A stretch of 39,414 bases of DNA from positions 1 to 39,414 of the forward strand of contig JAJEHF010000087.1 of the NCBI GenBank assembly GCA_022823865.1, read 5' to 3'. This DNA is from Bryobacterales bacterium (GTDB taxonomy: Bacteria > Acidobacteriota > Terriglobia > Bryobacterales > UBA6623). A model generated the notes under the pieces. It did not search any database, was not told the origin of the DNA, and saw nothing but the letters and a program-made list of their open reading frames with translations. Made by a program: the position numbers and the translations under genes. Below are positions 29,695 to 38,468 of the stretch, piece by piece; the first letter of the stretch is position 1; each line of letters opens with the position of its first letter.

Positions 29695-30502
29695 GGTGAT
29701 TCTCAAGAAGGACATTTACAAGCTGGGCGAGCGCGGCGATGTGGTCAAGGTCAAGGACGGCTACGCCCGCAACTACCTGTTCCCGCAGAAGCTGGCGATC
29801 CCTGCCGACAAGGGCAGCCTGAAGCAGCTCGAGCAAATGCGCGCAGCGGCGGCCAAGGAGGCCGTGCAGCTCCACGGCGACGCGACCAAGCAGATGGAAG
29901 CGCTCGAGGGAGTGGTGGTGCGGATGGTCGTGCGCGCCAGCCTGAACAACCAGCTCTACGGCTCGGTCTCGGCGCGCGACATTGCCGCCAAGCTGAACGA
30001 GCAAGGGTTCGGCATCGAGCGCCAGCGCGTGCAGCTCACGACTCCGATCCGGACTCTGGGAGACTACGATATCCCGGTCCATCTCTACAAGGACCTGTCG
30101 ACCACCATCAAGGTCGAGGTCCGCGCCGAGGGGCGCGAAGACGAACCCCTGACGCGCAGCGTGGAGGCGTCAGCCGAGTTCGAGTTCGCGCCGCCGATCG
30201 AATCCGGGGAGTCCGGCGAGGGCGCCGAGCCCGCAGAGGCCCCGGGCGACGATGGCGCGCCGGAAGCCGAAGCGGCCTCTGAGGCGGACGGAGACGAGTC
30301 GGGCCCGGAGGGGGCCGAGACAGCAGGGGCGCCTAGCGAAGCCGGCGCGCCGGAGGCCGAAGCGGCTTCTGGGGCGGACGGCGACGCGTCGCGTCCGGCT
30401 GGGGCCGAGACGGCCGCGGAGGCCGCCCCGGCGTCCGGCGAAGACGCTTCCGAAGCGGGCGATCCCGAAGGCTCCGAAGCGGAAGATCCTGATGGCGCAT
30501 AG
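29687..30502 (+). CDS. rplI: 50S ribosomal protein L9 with a long acidic tail
   Basis: 271 residues from ATG 29687, with GAGAGGAG eight bases upstream. L9 spans about 1-160: [20 protein letters not shown], the [15 protein letters not shown] signature, a connecting helix, and the C-terminal domain with [14 protein letters not shown] and [14 protein letters not shown]. The remaining 110 residues are Ala/Glu/Gly/Pro/Asp-rich with a 30-codon tandem duplication. Normal L9 is about 150 residues. The tail is in frame and shows no stop or shift. The downstream SDR starts within its last codons. Confidence 0.94.
   Translation: MHEVILKKDIYKLGERGDVVKVKDGYARNYLFPQKLAIPADKGSLKQLEQMRAAAAKEAVQLHGDATKQMEALEGVVVRMVVRASLNNQLYGSVSARDIAAKLNEQGFGIERQRVQLTTPIRTLGDYDIPVHLYKDLSTTIKVEVRAEGREDEPLTRSVEASAEFEFAPPIESGESGEGAEPAEAPGDDGAPEAEAASEADGDESGPEGAETAGAPSEAGAPEAEAASGADGDASRPAGAETAAEAAPASGEDASEAGDPEGSEAEDPDGA
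30254..30433 (+). repeat. 90-bp tandem duplication in the rplI tail
   Basis: Two adjacent 90-base units start with the same codons for GAPEAEAAS at 30254 and 30344. Roughly 22 of 30 residues agree between units, so the duplication is not very recent or has diverged. Confidence 0.75.
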
Positions 30503-31253
30503 TTTCTTCGACCTCAGCGGGCAGACTGCTGTGGTCACCGGCGCGGCGCGCGGCATCGGCGCTGGCATCGCTGCCCGCCTCGCACGAGCCGGCGCCACGG
30601 TCGCCGTCGCGGACCTAAACGCCGAAGCCGCCGCGGATCAGGCCGAGAAGCTTCGCGCGGAAGGGCTGGCGGCGTTCTCCGAGGAGCTCGAAGTGACGGA
30701 TCCGTCGTCCGTCCAGGCGGCGGTCGATTCCGTGCTGGCCCGCCAGGGCCGCATCCACGCGCTGGTTTGCTGCGCGGGCATCGCGGGCAAGGCCCTGCCC
30801 ACGTGGCAGCAGTCCGATGCCGACTGGCAGAGCGTCATCGACATCAACCTCAGCGGCGTCTTCAACTGCTGCCGGGCCGTGCTGCCCACGATGGTCGAGC
30901 ACGACTACGGCCGGATCGTCAATATCGCTTCCTTGGCGGGCAAGGAGGGGAATCCGAACATGGTGGCCTACTCGGCCTCCAAGGCAGGCGTGATCGCGGC
31001 CTCCAAGTCGATGGCGAAGGAAACAGCGCTCCACAACATCTGCGTTAACGCGATCAGCCCGACCGTGATCCGCACGCCCATTCTCGACCAATTGACCGAA
31101 GAGCAGGTCAACTACATGACATCCAAGATCCCCCGGGCCCGCACGGGAACGGTCGAAGAGGTGGCCGCCGTGGCGCATTTTCTGGCCAGCCCGGACTGCT
31201 CGTTCGTGACGGGCCAGTGCTACGATGTCAGTGGCGGGCGGGCGACCTACTAG
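30492..31253 (+). CDS. Short-chain dehydrogenase/reductase
   Basis: 253 residues from ATG 30492, overlapping the end of rplI by 11 bases. A classical SDR: nucleotide-binding TGAARGIGAGIA near 14-25, DLNAEAA after the second strand (Asp favours NAD), CCAGIAG, catalytic Ser in NIASLAGKEG, and YSASKAG with the active-site Tyr and Lys. The C-terminus FVTGQCYDVSGGRATY is standard. It may be a sugar or 3-oxoacyl reductase; the substrate is not decidable by reading. It might be expressed with the ribosomal-protein run by coupling. Confidence 0.93.
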   Translation: MAHSFFDLSGQTAVVTGAARGIGAGIAARLARAGATVAVADLNAEAAADQAEKLRAEGLAAFSEELEVTDPSSVQAAVDSVLARQGRIHALVCCAGIAGKALPTWQQSDADWQSVIDINLSGVFNCCRAVLPTMVEHDYGRIVNIASLAGKEGNPNMVAYSASKAGVIAASKSMAKETALHNICVNAISPTVIRTPILDQLTEEQVNYMTSKIPRARTGTVEEVAAVAHFLASPDCSFVTGQCYDVSGGRATY

Positions 31254-31285
31254 GCGCTGCCCCCACTCACACCCGCCTCTAGGGA

Positions 31286-32257
31286 GTGCCTTTGCGCCGC
31301 TTGAGCCTTCTTGCCGCCGCGCTCGCGATGGGCGCGGTACCCGTGATCGCCGCCGTGACTGTCGAAAAGATCCCTTATGCGGGCTGGCCGAACTGCTATC
31401 GGCTCTCTAACGGCGAAGTCGAGCTGATCGTCACGTCCGACGTCGGGCCACGGATCATCCGGTACGGCTTCGAGGGCGGCCAGAACTTCTTTGTCGAGCT
31501 GGAAGAGGATCTGGGCAAGACCGGCGGCGACAACTGGCGGCTGTACGGCGGCAGCCGGCTCTGGGTGGGCCCGGAGGATCCAGTCTATAGCTACGGAGCC
31601 GACAACGATCCGGTGCGGGTCGAGATCTCGGGGAACCGGCTCACGGCCCAGGCGCCCGTCGAGCATACGGGAGTCCAGAAGGCAATCGCGGTCGAGCTGT
31701 CCGACGAAGGCAGCGCTGTCAGGGTGGTCTACACCCTCGCCAATCGCACGATATGGCCTCTTCGCATAGCGACGTGGGTGTTGACGATGATGGCCCCCGG
31801 GGGGGCCGGGATCACGACCCTGCCTCCGCGCGGCACGCATCCCGAGGTCTTGGCCCCGACCAATCCGCTGGTGGTGTTCGCCTTCACCAACATGGCGGAT
31901 CCGCGCTGGACCTGGCTGGAGAAGTACATCGTTCTGCGACAGGACCCCCAGAATGCCGATCCGGAGAAGATCGGGCTATTCAATCCGGCGACGCGCGGCG
32001 CGTACTTGCTCAACGGCGAATTGTTCGTCAAGAAGTTCGCGGCGTCTCCCGAAGAGGAGTATCCGGACATGGGAGCTTCCTACGAGACGTTCACCAACGA
32101 GCGGTTTTTGGAGATCGAGACGCTAGGTCCGCTGCGCACGCTGCAGCCCGGCGAATCCATCGACCACGTGGAAGAGTGGTCCTTGCACCGCCCGGTCGCG
32201 GTCGACAGCTGGGACGACGCAGAATTGGACCGGGCCCTCGCACCGTACTTGGAGTAG
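31286..32257 (+). CDS. Exported DUF4380-like protein
   Basis: 323 residues from GTG 31286; a TTG at 31292 sits better behind AGGGAG (31281-31286) and is an alternative. A signal peptide spans about 5-22 (LSLLAAALAMGAVPVIAA). The opening YRLSNGEVELIVTSDVGPRI is like the DUF4380 and aldose-1-epimerase-like beta-sandwich proteins, with GGSRLWVGPED and LANRTIWPLRIATWVL further on. The family has no firmly known role, although a carbohydrate-binding fold is likely. The last base overlaps the next gene (TAGTG). Confidence 0.78.
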   Translation: MPLRRLSLLAAALAMGAVPVIAAVTVEKIPYAGWPNCYRLSNGEVELIVTSDVGPRIIRYGFEGGQNFFVELEEDLGKTGGDNWRLYGGSRLWVGPEDPVYSYGADNDPVRVEISGNRLTAQAPVEHTGVQKAIAVELSDEGSAVRVVYTLANRTIWPLRIATWVLTMMAPGGAGITTLPPRGTHPEVLAPTNPLVVFAFTNMADPRWTWLEKYIVLRQDPQNADPEKIGLFNPATRGAYLLNGELFVKKFAASPEEEYPDMGASYETFTNERFLEIETLGPLRTLQPGESIDHVEEWSLHRPVAVDSWDDAELDRALAPYLE

Positions 32258-32877
32258 TGATCCGGACGGTTGCAGGCCAGTTGCTCCGTCGTGGCCGCGT
32301 GGGCCTGCTGCCGGGTACGTACAACCCTCCGACGATGGCGCACTTGGCTCTAGGCGAGGCGGCGCAGCGGTGTTTCGACCTGGATCAGGTCGTGCAGGTC
32401 ATTCCTCGATCGGCGCCGCACAAGCGAATCGCGAGGCCGACCATGGAGCATCGCCTGGAATGGATCGCAGAGCTAGCTCGGCTCCGAAAGAGCTGGGCCG
32501 CCAGCTGGTGCGAGGCTGGCTTGGTCGTGGACATGGTTGACGCGCTGCGGCGGGAGGTCGGCGATGCGTGCGAGCTGTTCGTGATCGCCGGGCGCGACGC
32601 CGCCGAGCGCTATGCGACATGGGACTATGGCGACCGCGAGGCGTTCAGCGACCAGCTCGAGCGGTTCACGCTGTTGGTCGGCTCGCGCGGCGGGTCCTAT
32701 CGGGTCGCGCCTGAGCACGCGGGGCGAATCCTGCCCTTTGACATAGCTTTGGCACATGCCGAGACTTCGTCCTCGATGGTGCGGTCCGCCATCGCTCGCG
32801 GCGAGGATTGGAGCCACTTGGTGCCCGCGGAAATCCACGCAGGGGTGGCTGCCGCCTATGCAAGGGGTGCCGAATGA
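32257..32877 (+). CDS. NadD-like nucleotidyltransferase with an altered HxGH motif
   Basis: 206 residues from GTG 32257. The Rossmann-type nucleotidyltransferase start LLPGTYNPPTMAHLALGEAA aligns with the GxFxPxHxGH region of NadD, but reads T-M-A-H for H-x-G-H. VIPRSAPHKR and SSSMVRSAIARGEDW (compare ISST-x-IR) support the fold. A close relative of NadD or of the cytidylyltransferase-like group; I do not give the symbol because of the motif change. It overlaps both neighbours by one and four bases. Confidence 0.85.
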   Translation: MIRTVAGQLLRRGRVGLLPGTYNPPTMAHLALGEAAQRCFDLDQVVQVIPRSAPHKRIARPTMEHRLEWIAELARLRKSWAASWCEAGLVVDMVDALRREVGDACELFVIAGRDAAERYATWDYGDREAFSDQLERFTLLVGSRGGSYRVAPEHAGRILPFDIALAHAETSSSMVRSAIARGEDWSHLVPAEIHAGVAAAYARGAE

Positions 32878-33668
32878 GCACGGCCTTGGTCAGATACCAC
32901 CCTGCGATGAACGGCGCGCTGTTCCGCCTGCGGGGAATGCTGCTCGATCTTGAGAGGACAGTCCGGGGCCTCGAGCGAGAATACGCCTCGGATGTGGACA
33001 GGTTGCGCCAGTTCGAACGCCGTTTCCGTCCGGCTGTCGGTGACCGGTACGACGAGCTGGAACGTCTCCGCGAACGGATCAATCGAGGCTGGCGGGCATT
33101 GGGCGAAGCGCAGGAAAGCCAGGCGGCCGGGACCGAGCAGGCCCGGGACGAGGATCATGGAGAAGCGGCGTGCTCGCCTCCTCCGGAAGAGGGGGCGCGC
33201 CGACTGTTCTTGGCGCTTGCTCGACAGATTCACCCCGATCTTGCCGCTGACGACGACGAGCGTCGCAGGCGCCACGAGCTGATGGCGGAGGCGACGCTTG
33301 CCTACCGCGACAGCGATGAGCGCCGCTTGCAATGGCTGCTCGAGCACTGGCAAGCGGAGAGCGAGCCGATCCTAGGCTGCGGACTCGGAGCATCGTGGGC
33401 GAGGGCGAACCGTCAGATCGCCTGGGCGCGCTACCGGATGCGGGAACTGCAGCATGCGCTGGGCCAACTGCATGCCTCGCCGATCGCGCGATTGATGCAC
33501 GAACACGAGCGCGCTCGCTCTGTCGGACGCAACTTCATCCTGGAGATGCGGCGACAGCTGCACGCCGAGATCGAAGAAGCCTACCGCGAGTTGGATCGCT
33601 TGGAAGCTGCGGTCGACGATCTCGGCCCGGATTCGGGCGAGGCGGTTCGATCCGCGTTCAGCGCGTAA
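32874..33668 (+). CDS. Coiled-coil protein with a J-domain-like HPD segment
   Basis: 264 residues from ATG 32874 inside the preceding stop (ATGA). Residues 20-80 are charged and helical (LERTVRGLEREYASDVDRL). A J-domain-like part follows: RRLFLALARQIHPDLAADDD with the HPD triad, then RHELMAEATLAYRDSDERRL. The C-terminal half is helical. HPD proteins stimulate Hsp70 ATPase, but the motif sits mid-protein in a shortened context, so chaperone function is inference. Confidence 0.75.
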   Translation: MSTALVRYHPAMNGALFRLRGMLLDLERTVRGLEREYASDVDRLRQFERRFRPAVGDRYDELERLRERINRGWRALGEAQESQAAGTEQARDEDHGEAACSPPPEEGARRLFLALARQIHPDLAADDDERRRRHELMAEATLAYRDSDERRLQWLLEHWQAESEPILGCGLGASWARANRQIAWARYRMRELQHALGQLHASPIARLMHEHERARSVGRNFILEMRRQLHAEIEEAYRELDRLEAAVDDLGPDSGEAVRSAFSA

Positions 33669-33762
33669 GCCGCCGTGAACCGCTGCGTTGCACGAAATGG
33701 CTTGGCTCTTCGATATCGTAGTATCCGGCGATGCCAATCCAAGACTCGACGGTGCAGTGCAA

Positions 33763-34782
33763 GTGACTCGTCGCGAACTCCTCCTAGCCGGCCTAGCGGC
33801 GCAATCTCTCGGAGCCCAAATGCCTACCCCTCGACTCGGCCTAGACCTCTTCAGCCTGCGATCCCAAGGCTGGACCGCGTTCCAACTGCTGGACTTCGCG
33901 CATGCGCACGGCGCATCGCTGGTGAACTTTTCGGAGCCGCGCTTTCTCGGCGGCACTGCGTCCGACCACCTCAAGCGGGTGCGCGAGCACGCCGATTCGC
34001 TCGGCATCCGGATCGAGGTTGGGTTCGGCTCGATCTGTCCCACGTCAACGCGCTTCCTCAAGGAGGACGGCACCGCGCGCGAGCAGCTGCTGAAGATGTT
34101 CGGAATCGCGCGGATCCTTGGATCGCCCTTCGTGCGGTGCTATCTCGGCAGCGCTGACGAGCGCAAGGGCGAGCTTCCGCTGGAGGCCCACATCGAGAAC
34201 ACGATCGCCGCCTGCAAGTCGGTCCGGGACGACGACGGCCGCCACGGAATCAAGATCGCGGTAGAGAACCATGCCGGCGATCTCCAGGCGCTCCAGCTGC
34301 GCTCCTTGGTCGAAGAGGCCGGGACTGATTATGTCGGCACGCTGCTGGATGCCGGCAACGCGACCTGGACCCTGGAGGATCCGCTACACACCCTCGAGGT
34401 GCTGGCGCCGCTGGCGCTGACAACGGGCATTCGCGACTCGCGGATTTGGATCGAGGACGATCAAGTGCACGTGCTGTGGGTGCCGCTGGGCCAAGGCAAT
34501 ATCGCCATCGACCGGTGGACTGCTCGGTTCCGCGAGCTGCGCCCGGATCTTGCGTTTTCCTTGGAGATGATCAACTTGCGTTCCGCTCGCAAGTTTGCCG
34601 TGCGCGACGCAGCGTTCTGGGAAAGCTACCGCGACGTGCCAGCGTGGGTGTACGAGGGCTTCATGAAGCTGGCGCGACAGGGCAGGCCTTATGTAGCGCC
34701 AGAAGGGGAGCCGGTCGCGCTCGAACGCCAGGAAGTAGCCGCTGATCTGGCCTACAGTCGTCGTCTGTTAGGTCTGGTCTAG
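33763..34782 (+). CDS. Tat-exported sugar phosphate isomerase/epimerase-like protein
   Basis: 339 residues from GTG 33763 (a GTG at 33757 is equally possible), beginning with the Tat-type leader TRRELLLAGLAAQSLGAQ; the longer frame from 33688 lacks protein character. The xylose-isomerase-like TIM barrel shows LGLDLFSLRSQGW, FVRCYLGS, KIAVENHAGD with a metal-type Glu/His pair, GTLLDAGNATWTLEDPL and FSLEMINLRSARKF. Family members isomerise or dehydrate sugars and inositols. It converges on the thiamine-diphosphate enzyme. Confidence 0.88.
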   Translation: MTRRELLLAGLAAQSLGAQMPTPRLGLDLFSLRSQGWTAFQLLDFAHAHGASLVNFSEPRFLGGTASDHLKRVREHADSLGIRIEVGFGSICPTSTRFLKEDGTAREQLLKMFGIARILGSPFVRCYLGSADERKGELPLEAHIENTIAACKSVRDDDGRHGIKIAVENHAGDLQALQLRSLVEEAGTDYVGTLLDAGNATWTLEDPLHTLEVLAPLALTTGIRDSRIWIEDDQVHVLWVPLGQGNIAIDRWTARFRELRPDLAFSLEMINLRSARKFAVRDAAFWESYRDVPAWVYEGFMKLARQGRPYVAPEGEPVALERQEVAADLAYSRRLLGLV

Positions 34783-34819
34783 CTGCGCCGTTTCTCGCTG
34801 CGACTGCGCATTCCTATTG

Positions 34820-34847
34820 GCGGGGATCGCGTGAGGATGATCCCCGC
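34820..34847. terminator. Bidirectional terminator-like hairpin
   Basis: GCGGGGATC (34820-34828) and GATCCCCGC (34839-34847) pair perfectly over nine bases around a 10-base loop, between two convergent genes. No T-run flanks it, so termination strength is uncertain. Confidence 0.55.
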
Positions 34848-34908
34848 AGGACTTGCTGGTCCGCTCCTTTCCCTGGCAGCTGCCGTCACTCGCAAGGCCT
34901 GCGTCGGG

Positions 34909-36804
34909 CTACACCTTCTTGGTTCGCGTGCCCGCCAAGCTGAATTTCTGGTGCCACTCTGAGTCGGCGCCGCCGCCGTACCGGGCGGTCTCGACGTCGA
35001 CCACGTATGGCCGCCCTTCGCGAGTCGCTTCCACGCCTCGCTTCAGAGCAGCCTCCAACTCGGAGGACTCGTTGACCTTTTCTCCTGCGACACCCTGGCT
35101 CTTGGCCAGCTCGGCGAAGCTGATGTCCGGATCGCCGAGATACATTCCGGTATAGCGGTCCGCCTCGGCCATCTTCCCGCCGTAGCGATAGTAGGCGCCG
35201 CGGACGGTCTGGTAGTTGCGGTTGTTCGAAACCACGGTCAGTACTGGGATCTCGTAGCGAGCCTGAGTCCAGAAGCCCGCGGCGCTGTACATCACCGATC
35301 CGTCCCCGATGGAGCAAATGACTTGGCGATCGGGCTCGGCCAGCTTGGCTCCGGCAGACGCGCCAATGCCCCATCCGAGGCCATTGCCGGTATTGGCGAC
35401 GCGCATCTTCTCGCCGTCGCGGTGACCGAAGTTGAACGCCCCGAACCGGGCCGTGAGATTCTCGGGAACGATGATTGCGTTGTCGTCGGCCACGCTCGCG
35501 ATGCGCGCGCCGAGTTCGTCAGGATGCACCGGGCCTTGGCCGAAGTTCTTGCGGGCTGCGGCCTCGGCCTTGGCCCGCGATTCCTTGGTGTACGTTGCCA
35601 GGGCTTGCGCGCGCGGCTTGGCGATCTGCTTGCGACGATTCGCGGTGGTGATCGAGTCGATCGCTTCGTTGAGATCCCGCAGGCCCTCCCGCGGCGTGCC
35701 CGCCAGTACGAGGTCGGTCGGGTAGTTGCGGCTGATGACGTCGGCGTTGGCCGTGAGGCGGATGAACTTCGCTGCCAGCGGCGCCTCCGGTCCGCGCGGC
35801 ACGACCCTGCCGCCAAAGTCGGGCGCGCCGACGCTCAGGACGAGGTCCGTCCCGGCGAGCATCTTGTGGCTCTGGTTGAAGCGTCCCAGGTTCTGGGGAT
35901 GGTGGGCCGGGAAGTTGTCGTATCCCTGTCCTTGGTTGGTGACCGGCACACCGAGCTTTTCGGCGAGCTTCAGCAACTCGTCGCACCCGCCGGTCTTCCA
36001 GACTTCGTCCCCGGCCACCAGCACGGGGCGCTGCGCCTCGACCAGGGCCTTGGCGGCACGCTCGACAGCGTCCTTCGCGGGGCGCATCCTGGATTCCGGC
36101 GTGAAACGCTCGCCCGGTAGGATGAGCGCTTCGACGTCCTTCGCTTCCAGCGCGTGGTGTGCCATCGCGAGGTAGGTCGGCCCGCCGGGGGGCGCCGTCG
36201 CCACCTTGAACGCCCGGCGCAGCATCAGCGCCAGACTCCGCGGCTCGCGCGATTCCCATGAGATCTTCGTGAACTGGCGGTTGATCTCCTTCTGGTCGAA
36301 CCCCGGGCGCGGCGCGAGTCCCGCGTCGTCGCTCCAGAGCTCGTTGTCGTTCAGCCCGGCGGTGACCACCAGTGCGGAACCGTCCTTAGAGGCGTTGTAC
36401 ATCTGCCCGGCCGCCTGGGCTGTGCCGGCGATCACGTGGATATTGACGAAACCCGGCTTGCCCGAGGTCCGGTAGTAGCCGTCCGCCAGCGAGATTACGA
36501 TTCCCTCGTGCAGGCCCATGATCAGCTGGGTGTGATCCTGGCCGAGGAATGCGTCGAAGAACCCCACCTCGAAAGACCCGGGATTGGTGAAGAGGTACTC
36601 GACGCCCGCAGCCTTCATCTGCGCTACGACAAGCTCTCCGCCCGTGCCGGTCATCTTGGTGGCTCCTTGGCCGCTCTCCGACGCCTCGAGCGGCGCGACG
36701 AGCGACTGCGCGGCGGCGGCGGTGAACCCCAATCCGGCAAGAGCTTCGAAGAGCCCGCGGCGCGAGATGGAACTGTCCAAGTAGCTGGCGATCAAATGAC
36801 GCAT
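34909..36804 (-). CDS. Thiamine-diphosphate enzyme with a Tat-type leader
   Basis: 631 residues from ATG 36802-36804, with AGGAGG five bases upstream. The fold is that of acetolactate synthase and benzoylformate decarboxylase: catalytic Glu in GLHEGIVISLADGYYR, central domain (PVLVAGDEVWKTGG), and the diphosphate/Mg motif from IGDGSVMYSAAGF to VSNNRNYQT. The N-terminus carries SISRRGLFEALAGLGFTAAA, a twin-arginine motif with a hydrophobic core, about 45 residues before the enzyme begins. Export of a thiamine-diphosphate enzyme is rare; folded, cofactor-loaded export by Tat would fit. The substrate is unknown. Confidence 0.9.
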   Translation of the reverse strand: MRHLIASYLDSSISRRGLFEALAGLGFTAAAAQSLVAPLEASESGQGATKMTGTGGELVVAQMKAAGVEYLFTNPGSFEVGFFDAFLGQDHTQLIMGLHEGIVISLADGYYRTSGKPGFVNIHVIAGTAQAAGQMYNASKDGSALVVTAGLNDNELWSDDAGLAPRPGFDQKEINRQFTKISWESREPRSLALMLRRAFKVATAPPGGPTYLAMAHHALEAKDVEALILPGERFTPESRMRPAKDAVERAAKALVEAQRPVLVAGDEVWKTGGCDELLKLAEKLGVPVTNQGQGYDNFPAHHPQNLGRFNQSHKMLAGTDLVLSVGAPDFGGRVVPRGPEAPLAAKFIRLTANADVISRNYPTDLVLAGTPREGLRDLNEAIDSITTANRRKQIAKPRAQALATYTKESRAKAEAAARKNFGQGPVHPDELGARIASVADDNAIIVPENLTARFGAFNFGHRDGEKMRVANTGNGLGWGIGASAGAKLAEPDRQVICSIGDGSVMYSAAGFWTQARYEIPVLTVVSNNRNYQTVRGAYYRYGGKMAEADRYTGMYLGDPDISFAELAKSQGVAGEKVNESSELEAALKRGVEATREGRPYVVDVETARYGGGADSEWHQKFSLAGTRTKKV

Positions 36805-37087
36805 GGTTTCCTCCTAACGAGTGTCCACATAGATCGTAGACGAGATCGACGGCGCAATGGTAGGCCAATTTAGCTGTCCGACCTTCTCAGCGGCGGTTCG
36901 GAGGCCGCTCTGCGAGTGAAATCTCTGTACTCTGCCGCCGCGCCCGCGCCGACAGTGAGCAGATACGGCGCGGCCGTTGTTCGGCTTGTCAGTGTTTGAT
37001 GTGCGTTGATGGCACCCGACTTGGTCGTCGGCGACCGCCGCTAGTACTGCCTGCAGGCGGCCGCCCGCCTCTCTGGCCATAGACGAG

Positions 37088-37186
37088 TAAAGGTTCGCCG
37101 GATTTCTCGGCAGCTCGCGTCCGAAGTGTCAAAGCGCGTGCCAGCTTGGTCGAATTCCTGTCAAGGTTTCGAGGAATGTTTGACAG
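37088..37186 (+). repeat. Repeat unit U1 with dyad A1
   Basis: Begins GAGTAAAG-like and ends with the dyad CTGTCAA (37158-37164), 15 bases, TTGACAG (37180-37186). About 70% like U2, offset 114-115 bases. Ten of fourteen dyad positions pair. Confidence 0.7.
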
Positions 37187-37202
37187 ATCGAAACAGGACC
37201 GA

Positions 37203-37300
37203 TAAAGAATTTCTGGATTCCTTGGCGATTTGCGCTCGAAGTGTCAAAGGGTTTGCCAAGTCAGCGGAACGCTGTCAAGGTTTCGACGAACTCTTGACAG
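37203..37300 (+). repeat. Repeat unit U2 with dyad A2
   Basis: Aligned without gaps to 38568-38665 (U4) with 82 matches in 99 bases. Ends in the best dyad, CTGTCAA (37272-37278), 15 bases, TTGACAG (37294-37300), in which 12 of 14 positions pair around a central A. Confidence 0.75.
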
Positions 37301-37344
37301 GTGGGGCGGACCTGTCGATATGTCGGGTCGAACCCTAGGCCCGT

Positions 37345-38445
37345 TCACACTAGGCCGGTGTCGTCTTCTTCTCGGAACAGCTCGACCAGTCGGGTGTTGA
37401 CGAAATAGTCAGCCCGGCCTGCGCGTTGCTTGCTCAAGAGCCCTTCGGCCGTAAGCTGCTTCAGGTACTTGGTAGCCGTTGGCCGGGACACGCTCACTTC
37501 TTGCTGCAGCGCCAGTACTCGTGTGTACGGATGGCGGAAGAGCGCATTGAGCAATTCGTGGGAGTAGAGGTGAGGCAGTTTGGTCCGGATCACATCCTTG
37601 TACTCCGCCATCAAGGCGCGAATGCTCTCGACCAGTCGGAGAGTGTCGCGGGACGTGTCCGCGACAGCCATGAGCATGTAGGTTACCCAGTCTTCCCAAG
37701 CACTTTCTTGCTGCACAGCCCGCAGCAGTCGGTAGTACCGTGGCTTTGAACGGGCAATGGCTCCGCTGAGGTAGAGGATGGGTGTCTCGAGCAGTCCGCA
37801 GCGAACCAAGTACAGCACGTTGAGAATTCGTCCTACCCGTCCATTCCCGTCGTCGAATGGATGAATGCTCTCGAACTGGTGGTGGAGGATTGCCATCTTC
37901 ACCAACGGGTCGAGCCCAGAGAGCGCATCGTCATTGGCGAATCTCGTGAGTTCGCCCATTTTTTCCAACACCTCGTTCGGATCTTGGGGCGGGACGTGCA
38001 CGACCTCTCCAGTGAACGTGTTCATGATCACAGTCCCCTCTCTGACACGGAAACCATCGGTTCGAGACTTCACGGTGCGGTAGATTTCGATCAAGAGGTC
38101 GTTCGTTAGCTGATTGTCGTTCTGCTTCAGGCCATGGAATCCCAGCTTGACCGCGCTCCGATAGCTGGTGACTTCCTTCGCGGCTGGATCCCGCAGCGAA
38201 TCTGGGAATAATGCGGCGCGGTATAGGTCGTCCTGAGTGGTGACAATATTCTCGATTTCGCAGCTCGCTCGCGCCTCTTGAAGTGTCAACACGTCAATGA
38301 GAATCTCCGGGTTCGGTACTGAGATCGCCCGGCCCTTCAGTTCTGCAAGATTTCGGTTCGCGAGTAATGCTGCCTTGAGGATCGACGGGGTTTCGAGTTC
38401 GACGCTTGGGGGCAGTGAAGGCATTCTGTAGGTTGGCTGAAACAT
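37345..38445 (-). CDS. Second Fic family protein with C-terminal winged helix
   Basis: 366 residues from ATG 38443-38445. The layout resembles the Shewanella SoFic type: Fic_N region (about 15-100), inhibitory helix S61-C-E-I-E65-N66 as (S/T)xxxE(G/N), the flap with EGTVIMNTFTGEVVHVPPQD, the active site HPFDDGNGRVGR at 195-206 with catalytic H195, and a winged helix (about 300-355, LQQEVSVSRPTATKYLKQLT). It should AMPylate an unknown target and be self-inhibited. Both flanks carry U repeats. The upstream promoter (38469-38497) overlaps dyad B1, hinting at autoregulation. Confidence 0.93.
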   Translation of the reverse strand: MFQPTYRMPSLPPSVELETPSILKAALLANRNLAELKGRAISVPNPEILIDVLTLQEARASCEIENIVTTQDDLYRAALFPDSLRDPAAKEVTSYRSAVKLGFHGLKQNDNQLTNDLLIEIYRTVKSRTDGFRVREGTVIMNTFTGEVVHVPPQDPNEVLEKMGELTRFANDDALSGLDPLVKMAILHHQFESIHPFDDGNGRVGRILNVLYLVRCGLLETPILYLSGAIARSKPRYYRLLRAVQQESAWEDWVTYMLMAVADTSRDTLRLVESIRALMAEYKDVIRTKLPHLYSHELLNALFRHPYTRVLALQQEVSVSRPTATKYLKQLTAEGLLSKQRAGRADYFVNTRLVELFREEDDTGLV

Positions 38446-38468
38446 GGAGTGGTACCAAAAACAGGTTT

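Larger units (their letters stand above)
36805..37344. other. 540-bp intergenic region carrying tandem repeats
   Basis: Between the thiamine-diphosphate gene start and the second Fic stop, both on the minus strand. The first 280 bases hold the promoter of the former, without clear hexamers. The rest consists of repeat units U1 and U2. A plus-strand frame of 70 codons across them is open but is treated as repeat sequence, not a gene. Confidence 0.5.

Noticed and set aside
31753..32256. Upstream extension of the NadD-like frame
   Set aside because: It overlaps the DUF4380-like gene for 168 codons; the coupled GTG at 32257 explains the start better.
37126..37338. Plus-strand 70-codon frame with a similar frame at 38449-38814, sharing LDSL...CQGF
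   Set aside because: The similarity follows from the DNA repeat units U2 and U4; there is no ribosome site or known family, and the frames contain the dyads. A real small protein is not excluded.
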